A stretch of DNA of 64,000 nucleotides from contig NZ_CP142362.1 in the NCBI RefSeq assembly GCF_035918395.1, positions 595,501 through 659,500 of the forward strand, read 5' to 3'. Position 1 is the first letter of the stretch; the number at the start of each line of letters is the position of its first letter. The notes under the pieces are model-generated. The model was not told the DNA's origin, made no database searches, and saw nothing but the letters and a program-made list of their open reading frames with translations. The stretch is from Mycolicibacterium sp. ND9-15 (GTDB lineage Bacteria; Actinomycetota; Actinomycetes; Mycobacteriales; Mycobacteriaceae). Below, in pieces: positions 25,810 through 34,401 of this stretch. The position numbers and the translations under genes were made by a program.

Positions 25810-27306
25810 ATGACCCAGGTAGAGACCGACACCGGCGTGCTTGCCGGCGACGAGCGGATGCTGATCGACGGCGAACTGCAGACCACGGCCGGCGGAGCGA
25901 CGTTCGATGTGATCCATCCGGCCAGCGAACAGGTCGCGGGGCGGGCCACCGACGGAACCGTCGAGGACATGGCGCGGGCCGTCGGCGCCGCGCGGCGGGC
26001 CTTCGACGAGACCGACTGGTCACGGGATCTGGACTTCCGCCACCACTGTCTGACCCAGCTGCACGAGGCGCTCGAACGCAACAAGGAACGGCTGCGGCGG
26101 ATCCTCATCACCGAGGTCGGCTGTCCGGTTTCGGTGACCGGCAGCCAGATCGAGAGCCCGATCGAGGAGGTCAAGCACTGGGCCGAGCACGGCAAGAACT
26201 TCGAGTACCTCGTCGACAACGGTGTGCACGACACGCCGCTGGGGCCGGCCCGGCGCAAGATCCACTACGAGCCGGTCGGCGTGGTCGGTGCGATCACGCC
26301 GTGGAACGTGCCGTTCTACCTCAACGTTGCCGAGACCGTGCCCGCGCTGATGGCCGGCAACACCGTCGTCCTCAAACCCGCCCAGCTGACCCCGTGGTCG
26401 GGCAGTGAGTACGGCCGCATCGTCGCCGAGGAGACCGACATCCCGGCCGGTGTGTTCAACGTGGTGGTGGCAGGCGCCAACGAGGTCGGGGCGGCGTTGT
26501 CGGCCGATCCGCGGGTCGACATGATCACGTTCACCGGGTCGACCGCGACCGGACGGGCGATCCTGGCCGCCGGTGCGTCGACGGTGAAGAAGACGCTGCT
26601 GGAGTTGGGCGGCAAGTCGGCCCACATCGTGCTCGACGACGCCGATTTCAACTCCGCGCTGCCGTTGGCGGCCATGATGGCGTGCGTGATGTCCGGCCAG
26701 AGTTGCATCCTGCCGAGCCGGATTCTGTTGCCGCGCAGCCGCTACGACGAAGGCATCGAGATCCTCAAGACGATGATGGAGGGCTTCCCCGTCGGCGACC
26801 CGTGGACCCCGGGCAACATGCAGGGCCCGCAGATCAGCGAGACCCAGCGCCAGAAAGTGCTCGGACTGATCAAGAGCGGCATCGACTCCGGCGCACGGCT
26901 GGTCACCGGCGGCGGTATCCCCGAGAACCTGCCGACCGGTTACTACACACAGCCGACCCTGCTGGCCGATGTCGATCCCAATTCACAAGTGGCGCAGGAG
27001 GAGATCTTCGGCCCGGTGCTCACCGTCACGCCATACGCCACCGACGACGAGGCGATCGCCATCGCGAACAATTCGATCTACGGGCTGTCCGGTGAGGTCA
27101 GTGGCGCCGACGTGGACCGAGCGTTCGAAGTGGCCTGCCGCATGCGCACCGGCAACGTCACGATCAACGGCAAGAGCCACTTCGGCATCAACAGCCCGTT
27201 CGGCGGCACCAAGCAGAGCGGGCTGGGCTACCGCAACGGCGAAGAGGGATACAAGGAATATCTCGAGGCCAAGACGATCGGCATGCCCGAAACGGTCGAA
27301 CCGTGA
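25810..27306 (+). CDS. Aldehyde dehydrogenase family protein
   Basis: A 498-residue NAD(P)-dependent enzyme that oxidises an aldehyde to an acid. ITPWNVPFYLNVAETVPALMAGNTVVLKPAQLTP carries the cofactor site. The catalytic Glu is in LLELGGKSAHI near 260, and the catalytic Cys in SGQSCILPSRILLP near 297. GNVTINGKSHFGINSPFGGTKQSGLG is the usual end. It starts at ATG 25810 right behind operator copy 8 and overlaps the NTF2-like gene by 4 bases. It would finish alcohol-to-acid oxidation before CoA activation. Confidence 0.95.
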   Translation: MTQVETDTGVLAGDERMLIDGELQTTAGGATFDVIHPASEQVAGRATDGTVEDMARAVGAARRAFDETDWSRDLDFRHHCLTQLHEALERNKERLRRILITEVGCPVSVTGSQIESPIEEVKHWAEHGKNFEYLVDNGVHDTPLGPARRKIHYEPVGVVGAITPWNVPFYLNVAETVPALMAGNTVVLKPAQLTPWSGSEYGRIVAEETDIPAGVFNVVVAGANEVGAALSADPRVDMITFTGSTATGRAILAAGASTVKKTLLELGGKSAHIVLDDADFNSALPLAAMMACVMSGQSCILPSRILLPRSRYDEGIEILKTMMEGFPVGDPWTPGNMQGPQISETQRQKVLGLIKSGIDSGARLVTGGGIPENLPTGYYTQPTLLADVDPNSQVAQEEIFGPVLTVTPYATDDEAIAIANNSIYGLSGEVSGADVDRAFEVACRMRTGNVTINGKSHFGINSPFGGTKQSGLGYRNGEEGYKEYLEAKTIGMPETVEP

Positions 27307-27752
27307 AGCAGGCATTGATGAACGATCGGCAGGTCCGCGACGAACTTGACATCGCCGCGCTGCTGCACCGCTACGCCCGCGCGGTAGACACCAAGGACTG
27401 GGAGCTGTACCGCTCGGTGTTCACCGACGACGCGCACATCGACTATTCGTCGGCCGGCGCGGTCGTCGGGAGCCGGGACGAGGTCGTCGACTGGTTCGCC
27501 GCGAATTTCGGCGTGATTCCATGGAGCATGCACCACATCACGAACATAGAGGCCGACGTCGAAACTGGCCCCGATGGCGACAACGCGCGGGTGCGCGCGA
27601 TGTTCTACAACCCGATGCAGCTGCCCGGCATGTCCGAGCCCAGCTTCTGCGGCGGCTATTACCACCACGAACTCGTGCGCACTCCCGACGGGTGGCGCAG
27701 CCGCCGCCTGGTCGAGGAGAACGTCTGGTTCACGAATCCGCCCGGATCGTGA
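27303..27752 (+). CDS. NTF2/SnoaL-like protein
   Basis: A 149-residue protein with the cone-shaped NTF2-like fold, starting at GTG 27303 (overlap GTGA). DELDIAALLHRYARAVDTKDWELYRSVFTDDAHIDYSS is the classic opening helix set, also seen in SnoaL cyclases, scytalone-dehydratase-like and bile-acid 7-dehydratase-like enzymes. It may dehydrate or isomerise an intermediate. It is the last gene of the ALDH operon; a hairpin follows at 27765. Confidence 0.87.
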   Translation: MKQALMNDRQVRDELDIAALLHRYARAVDTKDWELYRSVFTDDAHIDYSSAGAVVGSRDEVVDWFAANFGVIPWSMHHITNIEADVETGPDGDNARVRAMFYNPMQLPGMSEPSFCGGYYHHELVRTPDGWRSRRLVEENVWFTNPPGS

Positions 27753-27764
27753 CGCTGAGATCGA

Positions 27765-27803
27765 CGTTTTGGCGGAAATGTGCGAGCTAAACCCGCCAAA
27801 ACG
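27765..27803. terminator. Bidirectional hairpin terminator
   Basis: Perfect 11-bp arms CGTTTTGGCGG and CCGCCAAAACG around a 17-base loop. It sits between the convergent NTF2-like gene (end 27752) and TetR C gene (end 27823). The run of T/A in the arms supports termination on both strands. Confidence 0.65.
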
Positions 27804-27822
27804 GAGGTCTCGATGCGACCGG

Positions 27823-28425
27823 TCAGTCGCCCGCCGGGACGATGCTCGAAACGATCAGCTGCAGATAGGGCCGGTAGAGGTCGGCCCCGTCGAGATGGCT
27901 GCCAAGGGTGACACCGTCGTTGACCGCGAGGATCAACTGGGCCAACGTGTCGGCGGGCAATGTGAGTGTCGCGCCCAACCGTGCGACGTTCTTGCTGATG
28001 AACTCACCGAGCGATCGGATCGTTTCGCGCCGCTGCGCGCCGAGACGTTCACGCGCCTCGGAGTTTCGCAGAAGGTACAGCGTGAGTTCGTAATTCAGGG
28101 CAGCCCGATTTGGATCGCTACCCACCTCACGCCAACGGTCCGCGAGTTCGTCGACGCTGAGCTCGTCCAGCCGCGCGAACGACTGGATGATGTCGTTGAA
28201 CCCGTCGAGGAACCGCTGCCGCTGCCGGTCCACGACCGCCAGAAACAACTCCTCCTTGGCGCCGAAGTGTGAGTAGATCGCCCCGCGGGTGTAGCCGGCC
28301 ACGTCGGCGATGTCCTCCAGGGCGGCGCCGGTCAGACCCTTGCGTGCGAATACGTCCTCGGCGGCGTCGAGCAGCAGATTACGGGTGTGCTCGAGACGCC
28401 GCTCCCTCGTCCACCGCTCTGGCAT
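27823..28425 (-). CDS. TetR family regulator C
   Basis: A 200-residue regulator starting at ATG 28425; longer in-frame starts run into the next gene. The helix-turn-helix is TGAALEDIADVAGYTRGAIYSHFGAKEELFLAV near 30-60. Its recognition helix (TRGAIYSHFGAK) differs from TetR A and B, so it should see a different operator, probably the AT-rich palindromes before the Rieske gene. It looks like the local regulator of the Rieske unit, similar in layout to M. tuberculosis Rv3160c/Rv3161c (from memory). Confidence 0.9.
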   Translation of the reverse strand: MPERWTRERRLEHTRNLLLDAAEDVFARKGLTGAALEDIADVAGYTRGAIYSHFGAKEELFLAVVDRQRQRFLDGFNDIIQSFARLDELSVDELADRWREVGSDPNRAALNYELTLYLLRNSEARERLGAQRRETIRSLGEFISKNVARLGATLTLPADTLAQLILAVNDGVTLGSHLDGADLYRPYLQLIVSSIVPAGD

Positions 28426-28463
28426 CCGCCGATCCTCCCACAGTGTCGTGCGACCACGGACCG

Positions 28464-28862
28464 TCACGGCGACGCCAGCGCCGATGCCTGGGTGTGCGCG
28501 CATTCTCGCGCCACCAAGAAGTTCGACGACGGACCAAGCCAGAACGTCTCGAGATCGACGATGGTCGGCGGCAGACCGGCGGCGAGTAACGCCCGAGCCT
28601 TGAACGCACGGGCCGCGCGGCTGACGCGGTGACGCACGCAGCCGTGCCGGTAGCCAACGGCGCCGTGTACGACCAACGCATCGGCCTCGACGGTCGACGC
28701 GCGAGTGGTCACACCGATGATCGACAAACTCCGAGCATGGTCGAGGTTCGGAACCCGCACCGTTACCGTCCAGCCGGCCATCGCCCGGTCGCAAAGCCAG
28801 CCGCCCGCGACCCTGATCAACTCCACGGCCTCCGCGGCTTCGACGTCCAGCACACAGTCCAT
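28464..28862 (-). CDS. Hypothetical protein, paralogue of the 2161-2718 gene
   Basis: A 132-residue protein starting at ATG 28862. It shares AGGWLCDRAMAGWTVTVRV and SRAARAFKARALLAAGLP with the 185-residue protein at 2161, which is longer at its N-terminus and in the middle. Function unknown; no signal peptide. It lies 38 bases ahead of the TetR C gene on the same strand, so the two probably form an operon. The pairing with a TetR suggests a small sensor or accessory role (inference). Confidence 0.62.
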   Translation of the reverse strand: MDCVLDVEAAEAVELIRVAGGWLCDRAMAGWTVTVRVPNLDHARSLSIIGVTTRASTVEADALVVHGAVGYRHGCVRHRVSRAARAFKARALLAAGLPPTIVDLETFWLGPSSNFLVARECAHTQASALASP

Positions 28863-28925
28863 CGCCGGTTCCTTCCTGTCAGGCCGGGCGCCTAACCGCG
28901 ACGTAATATGACTCAAGCCACTTTC

Positions 28926-28961
28926 ATACATTGTTGTATATAGAATACGTCGATGTATAGT
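28926..28961. promoter_or_regulatory. AT-rich palindromic control region and promoter of the Rieske operon
   Basis: A run of overlapping palindromes built from GTAT/ATAC half-sites: ATACA-N4-TGTAT (28926-28939), GTAT-N5-ATAC (28936-28948) and ATAC-N6-GTAT (28945-28958). Read on the plus strand, TTGTAT (28934) and TATAGT (28956) are 16 bases apart and look like a sigma-70-type promoter for the Rieske gene. It is the most AT-rich stretch of the neighbourhood and a likely target of TetR C. Confidence 0.6.
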
Positions 28962-29032
28962 GACTGTCGTCACAGCCGCAAGACGCGTGTAAGTGCACCA
29001 CACAGCCCAGTTCCCTGACCAGGAGGTTGGCA

Positions 29033-30394
29033 ATGACACAGGTGATCCGCTCCGGCGAGTGGCTCAAGCCGGATTCAGGAATCGGCCTCGGCCTCGACGA
29101 CGTCAAGCCCGGGACCTTCAACATGAGCATCTCGACGGACCGTTACACCTCCCCGGAGTACGCCGCGCTCGAACGCGAACGCATCTGGTCGCGGGTATGG
29201 CAGGTCGCAGGGCGCGTCGACGACCTGCCCAAGGTCGGTGACTGGAAGCGGTATCAGATCCTCGACCAATCCTACGTCATCGTCCGCGGCAAGGACGAGA
29301 AGCTGCGAGGCTTCGTCAACGCGTGTCGGCACCGAGGAAACATGCTCTGCATGACCAACACCGGTAATGCCAAGCGCGGCTTTCTGTGTCAGTACCACCT
29401 GTGGTCCTACGACCTGGAGGGCAAGCTGCGCGGTGTGCTGCGGGAGAACCTGGCCGGCCAGGTCGACAAGAGCGACAACTCGCTGCTGGAGGTCTCGGTC
29501 GACACCTTCGGGGGGTTCATCTTCCTCAACCCGGACCCCAACGCTCAACCGCTACGGGATTATCTGGGCGACACGGTGATCGAACTGCTCGAGCCCTACC
29601 ACCTCGACCAGATGACCACCGTCATGGACGTCTGCGAGGCGCTCGACTGCAACTGGAAAGTCGTCATGGACGCCTTCGAAGAGGGCTACCACATCAACGG
29701 GATTCACCCGCAGTTGCTCGCCGTCCTCAACATCGACCCGGCGACCACCCGCTACCAGTTCTTCGACAACCACAGCGTTGCCGTCGCACCGTTCGAGGTG
29801 CAGGGCGCCGGTGCGCAGAAGCAGGTCGACGGCATCATGGCCCTGCCCGAGACGTTCCCAGGAACCGCCGCGGTGATCCCGCGGTTCTCCGAACTCGTCG
29901 CGCCGTACCAGGGTGCGGACGGTGAGGTCGAATTCCCCGACGGCGTCACGGCACGCCGTCTGCTGCAACAGGCCACCCGCGACACCCTGACGGGCATGGG
30001 CCTCGACGTCAGCGGGCTGACCGACGACCAGATGAGCGACAACCAGGGCTGGGTGCTGTTCCCGAACTTCTTCATGACCGTCCGGGCAGGCGAATGCCAC
30101 ATCATCATGGCGGTGCCGCATCCCGACGGCGACCCGAACCGCTGCATCTGGCACGTCAGCAGCTACATGTATCTGCCGGCCGAACACCGAGACGCCTTCC
30201 GCGCGGAGCTGATCGAGGTCGACGATCCCGGCAGCTACAAGTATTTCGAGGCGCTGAACCAGGACTACGTCCAGATGCCCCGCCAGCAGAAGGGTTTGCG
30301 CAACAACCGGCTCGATCACATGTCCTTGGTGAAGGAGGAAGTCGTCATCGGCCACTTCCACTCCGTCGTCGACCGATACATGGCCGATGCCTGA
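29033..30394 (+). CDS. Rieske non-heme iron oxygenase, alpha subunit
   Basis: A 453-residue ring-hydroxylating or related oxygenase. The start is ATG 29033 with AGGAGG seven bases upstream. The Rieske [2Fe-2S] ligands are in CRHRGN (near 97) and CQYH (near 118). The mononuclear iron site is in DAFEEGYHINGIHPQ (near 212-226) with two His; the third ligand, an acidic residue, is expected near the C-terminal ENQGWVLFPNFF region. It would hydroxylate or demethylate a cyclic substrate using electrons from a reductase not present here. Two NTF2-like genes follow, a pairing often seen with dioxygenase beta subunits. Confidence 0.93.
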   Translation: MTQVIRSGEWLKPDSGIGLGLDDVKPGTFNMSISTDRYTSPEYAALERERIWSRVWQVAGRVDDLPKVGDWKRYQILDQSYVIVRGKDEKLRGFVNACRHRGNMLCMTNTGNAKRGFLCQYHLWSYDLEGKLRGVLRENLAGQVDKSDNSLLEVSVDTFGGFIFLNPDPNAQPLRDYLGDTVIELLEPYHLDQMTTVMDVCEALDCNWKVVMDAFEEGYHINGIHPQLLAVLNIDPATTRYQFFDNHSVAVAPFEVQGAGAQKQVDGIMALPETFPGTAAVIPRFSELVAPYQGADGEVEFPDGVTARRLLQQATRDTLTGMGLDVSGLTDDQMSDNQGWVLFPNFFMTVRAGECHIIMAVPHPDGDPNRCIWHVSSYMYLPAEHRDAFRAELIEVDDPGSYKYFEALNQDYVQMPRQQKGLRNNRLDHMSLVKEEVVIGHFHSVVDRYMADA

Positions 30395-30422
30395 CGAGCA
30401 TCTCCAAATGCGAAAGGAATCA

Positions 30423-30948
30423 ATGACTCTCGAAGAGCGCATCGTCCGCCATGCACGGGATGGCCGAAGCTTATCGCGATGCATACCTGCGTCAGGGGGT
30501 GAAGGACGGCGAGGCGTTCGCAGGCACATGGAAGTTCGCGGCCGACGGGGTGTACGTCTCGCCGTACTTCACCGGTGACCAGGTGTTCAAGCTCAGCGAG
30601 TTCCCGTCCGACACGGCACGTGCGTCGACCCTCGAGGCCAAGGTCTACTCGTTGAGCTTTCCCGACTGGAAACCGGCTTCGTTCAACTATTGGCCATCGG
30701 AGAATGGGTTGGTGATGAAGACACGGTGGGAAGGCCATACCGCTGACGGCGCCGAGATGGGCTTCTACTCCTACAGTTTCCTGGAGACCAACGACGATTG
30801 CGAGATCACTCGCTGGGAGACCCACGTCAACGACGAGTACAACGCATTCCTCGACGTCGCGATCGGCGTGCACGGGCCATTCCACGGCGCCGGTGAGTAC
30901 CTCGAGGCATTGGAGCGCCGCCTGGCCGAATCGGAGGTGCGGGCGTGA
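30423..30948 (+). pseudogene. NTF2-like protein gene, apparently frameshifted near its 5' end
   Basis: The body is open from 30451 and encodes 165 residues (AEAYRDAYLRQG ... WETHVNDEYNAFLDVAIGVHGP). The only good start is ATG 30423, preceded by AAAGGAA, and it is in another frame (MTLEERIVRHAR...). Removing one G from the GGG at 30457-30459 joins the two frames into a sensible N-terminus (MTLEERIVRHARMAEAY...). The fallback start at ATG 30451 has no ribosome-binding site. Either the gene carries a real +1 shift or the sequence has an error. The body looks NTF2/SnoaL-like, though the family call is tentative. It overlaps the next gene by 4 bases. Confidence 0.6.
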
Positions 30949-31400
30949 CGACCCTGGACGAAATCCTCGCAACGGCGACCGGGCGGTCGCGGATCGTGTT
31001 GGAGTACAGCCGGATCACCGAGCGTCTCGTGGAGGCCGCCAAGAACCCCGACTTCACCTCCGCGGACTGGGCGCCGCTGGCGGAGCTGATCGACGTCGAC
31101 AACTTCGTGCGAGTGGGGCCTTTCAAAGAGGTGATGGACTGGACGTCCTACGTGGAGTTCCTGACCAACTGGGCGAAGTCGTCTGAGTGGAACTGCACGT
31201 TCCAGCGCCTGACCGAGACTCCTGACGTGGTGTTCCTCGAACTGGAGGAGCGCAGCCACATGGGTGACTTCAGCAGCGTGGTCAACAGTGTGTCGGTGTA
31301 TGAGTTCAACCCCGACAACAAGGTTCGGCGCATCGCTGTTTATCTGCAGATGGCGCTCCCCGCTACCGGCTCCGTGCCGACGTTTGACGGCGCCGGGTAA
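30945..31400 (+). CDS. NTF2/SnoaL-like protein
   Basis: A 151-residue protein starting at GTG 30945 with a 4-base overlap. It contains WAPLAELIDVDNFVRVGPFKEVMDWTSYVEFLTNWA and MGDFSSVVNSVSVYEFNPDNKVRRIAVYLQMA, which fit the cone-shaped NTF2-like fold. It may be a beta-subunit-like partner of the Rieske oxygenase or a separate dehydratase/isomerase. It is the last gene of the Rieske operon; a weak hairpin follows at 31450. Confidence 0.75.
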   Translation: MTTLDEILATATGRSRIVLEYSRITERLVEAAKNPDFTSADWAPLAELIDVDNFVRVGPFKEVMDWTSYVEFLTNWAKSSEWNCTFQRLTETPDVVFLELEERSHMGDFSSVVNSVSVYEFNPDNKVRRIAVYLQMALPATGSVPTFDGAG

Positions 31401-31449
31401 GACGATCCGCCGACTGAAGTCCTCGCGCATGAACGGCCCGCGCTCTAAG

Positions 31450-31486
31450 CGGTTGATCGCTCGCACCCGATGCGTGGGATCAACCG
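31450..31486. terminator. Possible hairpin terminator between convergent genes
   Basis: Arms CGGTTGATC and GATCAACCG are separated by 19 bases. It lies between the end of the Rieske operon (31400) and the end of rlmN (31532). No U-run is present, so the function is tentative. Confidence 0.4.
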
Positions 31487-31531
31487 GTTAGTACGACACG
31501 ACCGCTCGGAAGCGGCGAGCCTGAGCGATTG

Positions 31532-32743
31532 TCAGCCCTGCGCCGCCAACTGGCCGCACGCAGCGGCGATTTCGCGGCCCCGAGTGTCGCGCACGGTGCA
31601 CGACACGCCACGTTCGCGGACCCGGCGAACGAACTCGCGTTCAGCGGGTCTGGGGCTGGCATCCCACTCACTGCCGGGCGTCGGGTTCAGCGGGATGACG
31701 TTGACATGGGCCAGCGGACCCAGCGCGCCGTGTAGCCGCTTGCCCAAAAGGTCGGCGCGCCACGGCTGGTCGTTGACGTCGCGGATCAACGCATACTCGA
31801 TCGACACTCGCCGGCCGGTCGCGTCCGCGTAGTACCGCGCGGCGTCGAGCGCCTCGGACACCTTCCAGCGGTTGTTCACCGGAACGAGCGTGTCGCGCAG
31901 TTCGTCGTCCGGGGCGTGCAGCGACAACGCCAGTGTGACGCCGAGCCGTTCGTCGGCGAGCTTGCGGATCGCGGGCGCCAACCCGACCGTCGACACCGTG
32001 ACCGAGCGGGCCGAGATGCCGAAGCCGTGGGGAACGGGCGCGATGATCCGTCGCACCGCGGCGAGCATCCGGTTGTAGTTGGCCAGCGGCTCGCCCATGC
32101 CCATGAACACGATGTTGGACAGCCTGCCGCCACGGGGCGATCCCGCGATTTCCCCGCGCGCGGTGCGCGCAATCCAGTCCCCGCGCGCGGTGCGCGCAAT
32201 CCGGTCCCCGCGCGCGGTGCGCGCAATCCAGTCCCCGTCGCGGTCGCGGAGTTCGACGGCTGCCGCCCGCACCTGCTCGAGAATCTCGGCGGTCGACAGA
32301 TTGCGCTTGAGTCCCCCCTGGCCCGTCGCGCAGAACGGGCAGGCCATTCCGCACCCCGCCTGTGACGAGATACAGACCGTGTTGCGCTGCGGGTAGCGCA
32401 TCAGCACCGACTCGAACGTGGTGCCGTCCACCGCGCGCCACAGCATCTTGCGCGTCTCGCCCGCATCGGTCTCGACCTCGCGAACCGCGTCGAGCAGTTT
32501 CGGGAACAGCGCGTCGGCAACCTGGTCGCGCACCGAGGCCGGCAGATCGGTCATCTGGTGTGGGTCGGCGATCAGCCTGCCGTAGTACTGGTTGGCCAAC
32601 TGCTTGGCCCGGAAAGCCGGCAGCCCGAGCTCGCCGACGGCAGCGGCGCGGCCCGCCTCGTCGAGGTCGGCGAAGTGCCGCGGCGGCATGGCGCGGCGCG
32701 GCGGATCGAACACGAGCGGCAGCGCCGCGGAAGGTTCAGACAT
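31532..32743 (-). CDS. rlmN: 23S rRNA (adenine(2503)-C(2))-methyltransferase RlmN
   Basis: A 403-residue radical-SAM enzyme that methylates A2503 of 23S rRNA (and tRNA in some bacteria). The cluster motif CGMACPFC is near 134-141 and [13 protein letters not shown] follows. The C-terminal [16 protein letters not shown] carries the catalytic cysteine. It starts at ATG 32743. Between the cluster domain and MGMGEP it carries an extra stretch of three in-frame nonapeptides ([27 protein letters not shown]) from a 27-bp tandem repeat, not expected in the family. The reading frame is kept, so the enzyme is probably active. Confidence 0.95.
   Translation of the reverse strand: MSEPSAALPLVFDPPRRAMPPRHFADLDEAGRAAAVGELGLPAFRAKQLANQYYGRLIADPHQMTDLPASVRDQVADALFPKLLDAVREVETDAGETRKMLWRAVDGTTFESVLMRYPQRNTVCISSQAGCGMACPFCATGQGGLKRNLSTAEILEQVRAAAVELRDRDGDWIARTARGDRIARTARGDWIARTARGEIAGSPRGGRLSNIVFMGMGEPLANYNRMLAAVRRIIAPVPHGFGISARSVTVSTVGLAPAIRKLADERLGVTLALSLHAPDDELRDTLVPVNNRWKVSEALDAARYYADATGRRVSIEYALIRDVNDQPWRADLLGKRLHGALGPLAHVNVIPLNPTPGSEWDASPRPAEREFVRRVRERGVSCTVRDTRGREIAAACGQLAAQG
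32152..32232. repeat. Three tandem 27-bp repeats inside rlmN
   Basis: Units at 32152-32178, 32179-32205 and 32206-32232; the middle one differs by one base (CCGGT for CCAGT). Each contains GCGCGCGGTGCGCGC, itself nearly palindromic. The unit length is a multiple of three, so the frame of rlmN is maintained. Confidence 0.9.
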
Positions 32744-32779
32744 GGGCTCAACCCAGTATTCCATTGCCCGGCGCACGGG

Positions 32780-33253
32780 TCAGATCAACGCGTGCCGGTG
32801 CTCCTCGGAGGGTTCGCCCGCGGCGGTCGCAAAGTCGTCGAGGACGACTGTCAGCAAGTCTCGCCGCTCCGCTGGCATCTGCCGCAATACCCGCCGGATT
32901 GCGTTGCGGCGGTGATGGATCACGCGGTCGATCAGATCTTGGCCGTCGGCCGTCAACGTGAGGGCGATATTGCGCCGGTCGGCCGGATCATCGCGCCGGT
33001 CGACCATGCCGACCTTGAGCAACCGGTCGCAGATCCGACTGGCGTTGGAGGGGCTGACCTGAAGACCCGCCGCGACGCCGGCAAGGTTCATCGCACCTCG
33101 GGTCGCAATCATCATCATGACCCGCAGCTGGGGCACTGTGACCACGTCGTCAGCTATGGAGATCGAGGCCGCGGTGATGCCCACCAGCGCCCGCGACGCC
33201 CGCATGACCGACTCGACCTGTTCGCTCGTCACAGCGCCGCCGCGACCTGCCAT
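32780..33253 (-). CDS. MarR family regulator
   Basis: A 157-residue winged-helix regulator starting at ATG 33253. The recognition helix region is LAGVAAGLQVSPSNASRICDRLLKVGMVDRRDDPADRRNIALTLTADGQDLI. It is divergent from the glucose dehydrogenase-like gene, with a 32-bp palindrome (33290-33321) in the gap, so it very likely controls that operon and itself. It starts the insertion between rlmN and cdsA relative to the M. tuberculosis order. Confidence 0.9.
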   Translation of the reverse strand: MAGRGGAVTSEQVESVMRASRALVGITAASISIADDVVTVPQLRVMMMIATRGAMNLAGVAAGLQVSPSNASRICDRLLKVGMVDRRDDPADRRNIALTLTADGQDLIDRVIHHRRNAIRRVLRQMPAERRDLLTVVLDDFATAAGEPSEEHRHALI

Positions 33254-33289
33254 TTCCTGCCTCACTTCCGGTTGTCGGTCGTTATCAAA

Positions 33290-33321
33290 GCGCAATTATT
33301 GGGTGTTTGCAATTACTGCGC
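33290..33321. promoter_or_regulatory. Palindromic operator of the MarR/sugar-oxidation divergent pair
   Basis: Arms GCGCAATTATTG and CAATTACTGCGC (10 of 12 positions paired), separated by 8 bases, in the 87-base divergent gap. A SigF-like promoter (GTTA, 16 bases, GGGTGT) overlaps it on the plus strand with two mismatches to the usual GTTT/GGGTAT; that part is weak. Confidence 0.65.
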
Positions 33322-33340
33322 AGCGGCAAGTCATCTCCGT

Positions 33341-34399
33341 ATGCAGGCACTGACGATAAGGCCCGGCAATGCGGGGTCGCTCACCGTCGACGATGTCGAA
33401 GAACCGCGCCGCGGACCCGACGAACTGCTGGTCGACGGCCTGGCGATCGGTGTGTGCGGCACAGACAAGGAGATCGCAAGCGGACACTACGGGTGGGCGC
33501 CACCCGGGCGCGACACGCTGGTGCTCGGACATGAATCCCTGGGGCGGGTGGCCGAGGCACCGCCCGACAGTACGTTTTCCACCGGCGACCTGGTCGTGGG
33601 TGTGGTGCGCCGGCCTGACCCGGAGCCGTGTCGGGCCTGCGCGCACGGCGAGTTCGACATGTGCCGCAACGGCCGCTACACCGAACGCGGCATCAAGGAG
33701 ATCGACGGCTACGGCAGCAGCCGCTGGCGGGTGGAAACCGATTACGCGGTCGCTCTCGACGAGAACCTGGCCGACGTTGGAATGCTCATGGAGCCGACCA
33801 CGGTGGTGGCCAAAGCGTGGGAGCAGGTGAGACGGGTAGGAAAGCGGGGATACTTCGATCCCGAGCGGGCGTTGATCACCGGCGCCGGGCCCATCGGACT
33901 GCTGGCCGCCCTGCTGTCGGTCCAGCAAGGTTTCGACACCCACATCCTCGACCGCGTCACCGACGGCCCCAAGCCCGGTATCGTCGCTGCGCTGGGCGCG
34001 ACATACCACCACGACGACATCGACGACGTCGCCTCCCGACTACAACCGGATGTGGTGATCGAGGCGACCGGAGCCGGGCCGGTGGTCTTCGGGGCCATCG
34101 CCAACACCTCCACCTACGGCATCGTCTGCTTGACCGGGGTGTCGCCCAGGGGACGGCGGTTACAGATCGACGCCGGTGCGGTCAACCGCGAACTGGTGCT
34201 GGAGAACGATGCCGTGGTCGGTTCGGTCAACGCCAACCTGCGTCACTACCGCCAAGCCGCCGAGGCGCTGGCCAAAGCCGACAAGGACTGGCTGGCCAGC
34301 CTGATCACCCGGCGCGTGCCGCTGGCCCGGGCCCGCGAGGCGTTCACCGCCGGGCCCGACGACGTGAAGGTGGTCATCACGCTCGACGACGCAAGCTGA
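33341..34399 (+). CDS. Glucose 1-dehydrogenase-like (MDR family)
   Basis: A 352-residue medium-chain dehydrogenase of the glucose/aldose dehydrogenase type, ATG 33341. GVCGTDKEIASGHYG and LVLGHESLGRV contain the catalytic zinc ligands. CRACAHGEFDMC has a reduced structural-zinc cysteine set, and IKEIDGYGSSRWRVETDYAV plus NGR-YTERG are seen in the sugar dehydrogenase branch. It would oxidise glucose (or another aldose) to the lactone with NAD(P). It is the first gene of a plus-strand operon with the GH15 enzyme 2 bases on. Confidence 0.87.
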   Translation: MQALTIRPGNAGSLTVDDVEEPRRGPDELLVDGLAIGVCGTDKEIASGHYGWAPPGRDTLVLGHESLGRVAEAPPDSTFSTGDLVVGVVRRPDPEPCRACAHGEFDMCRNGRYTERGIKEIDGYGSSRWRVETDYAVALDENLADVGMLMEPTTVVAKAWEQVRRVGKRGYFDPERALITGAGPIGLLAALLSVQQGFDTHILDRVTDGPKPGIVAALGATYHHDDIDDVASRLQPDVVIEATGAGPVVFGAIANTSTYGIVCLTGVSPRGRRLQIDAGAVNRELVLENDAVVGSVNANLRHYRQAAEALAKADKDWLASLITRRVPLARAREAFTAGPDDVKVVITLDDAS

Positions 34400-34401
34400 C
34401 A

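Noticed and set aside
32152..32232. CRISPR array
   Set aside because: The units are contiguous without spacers and are translated in frame within rlmN.
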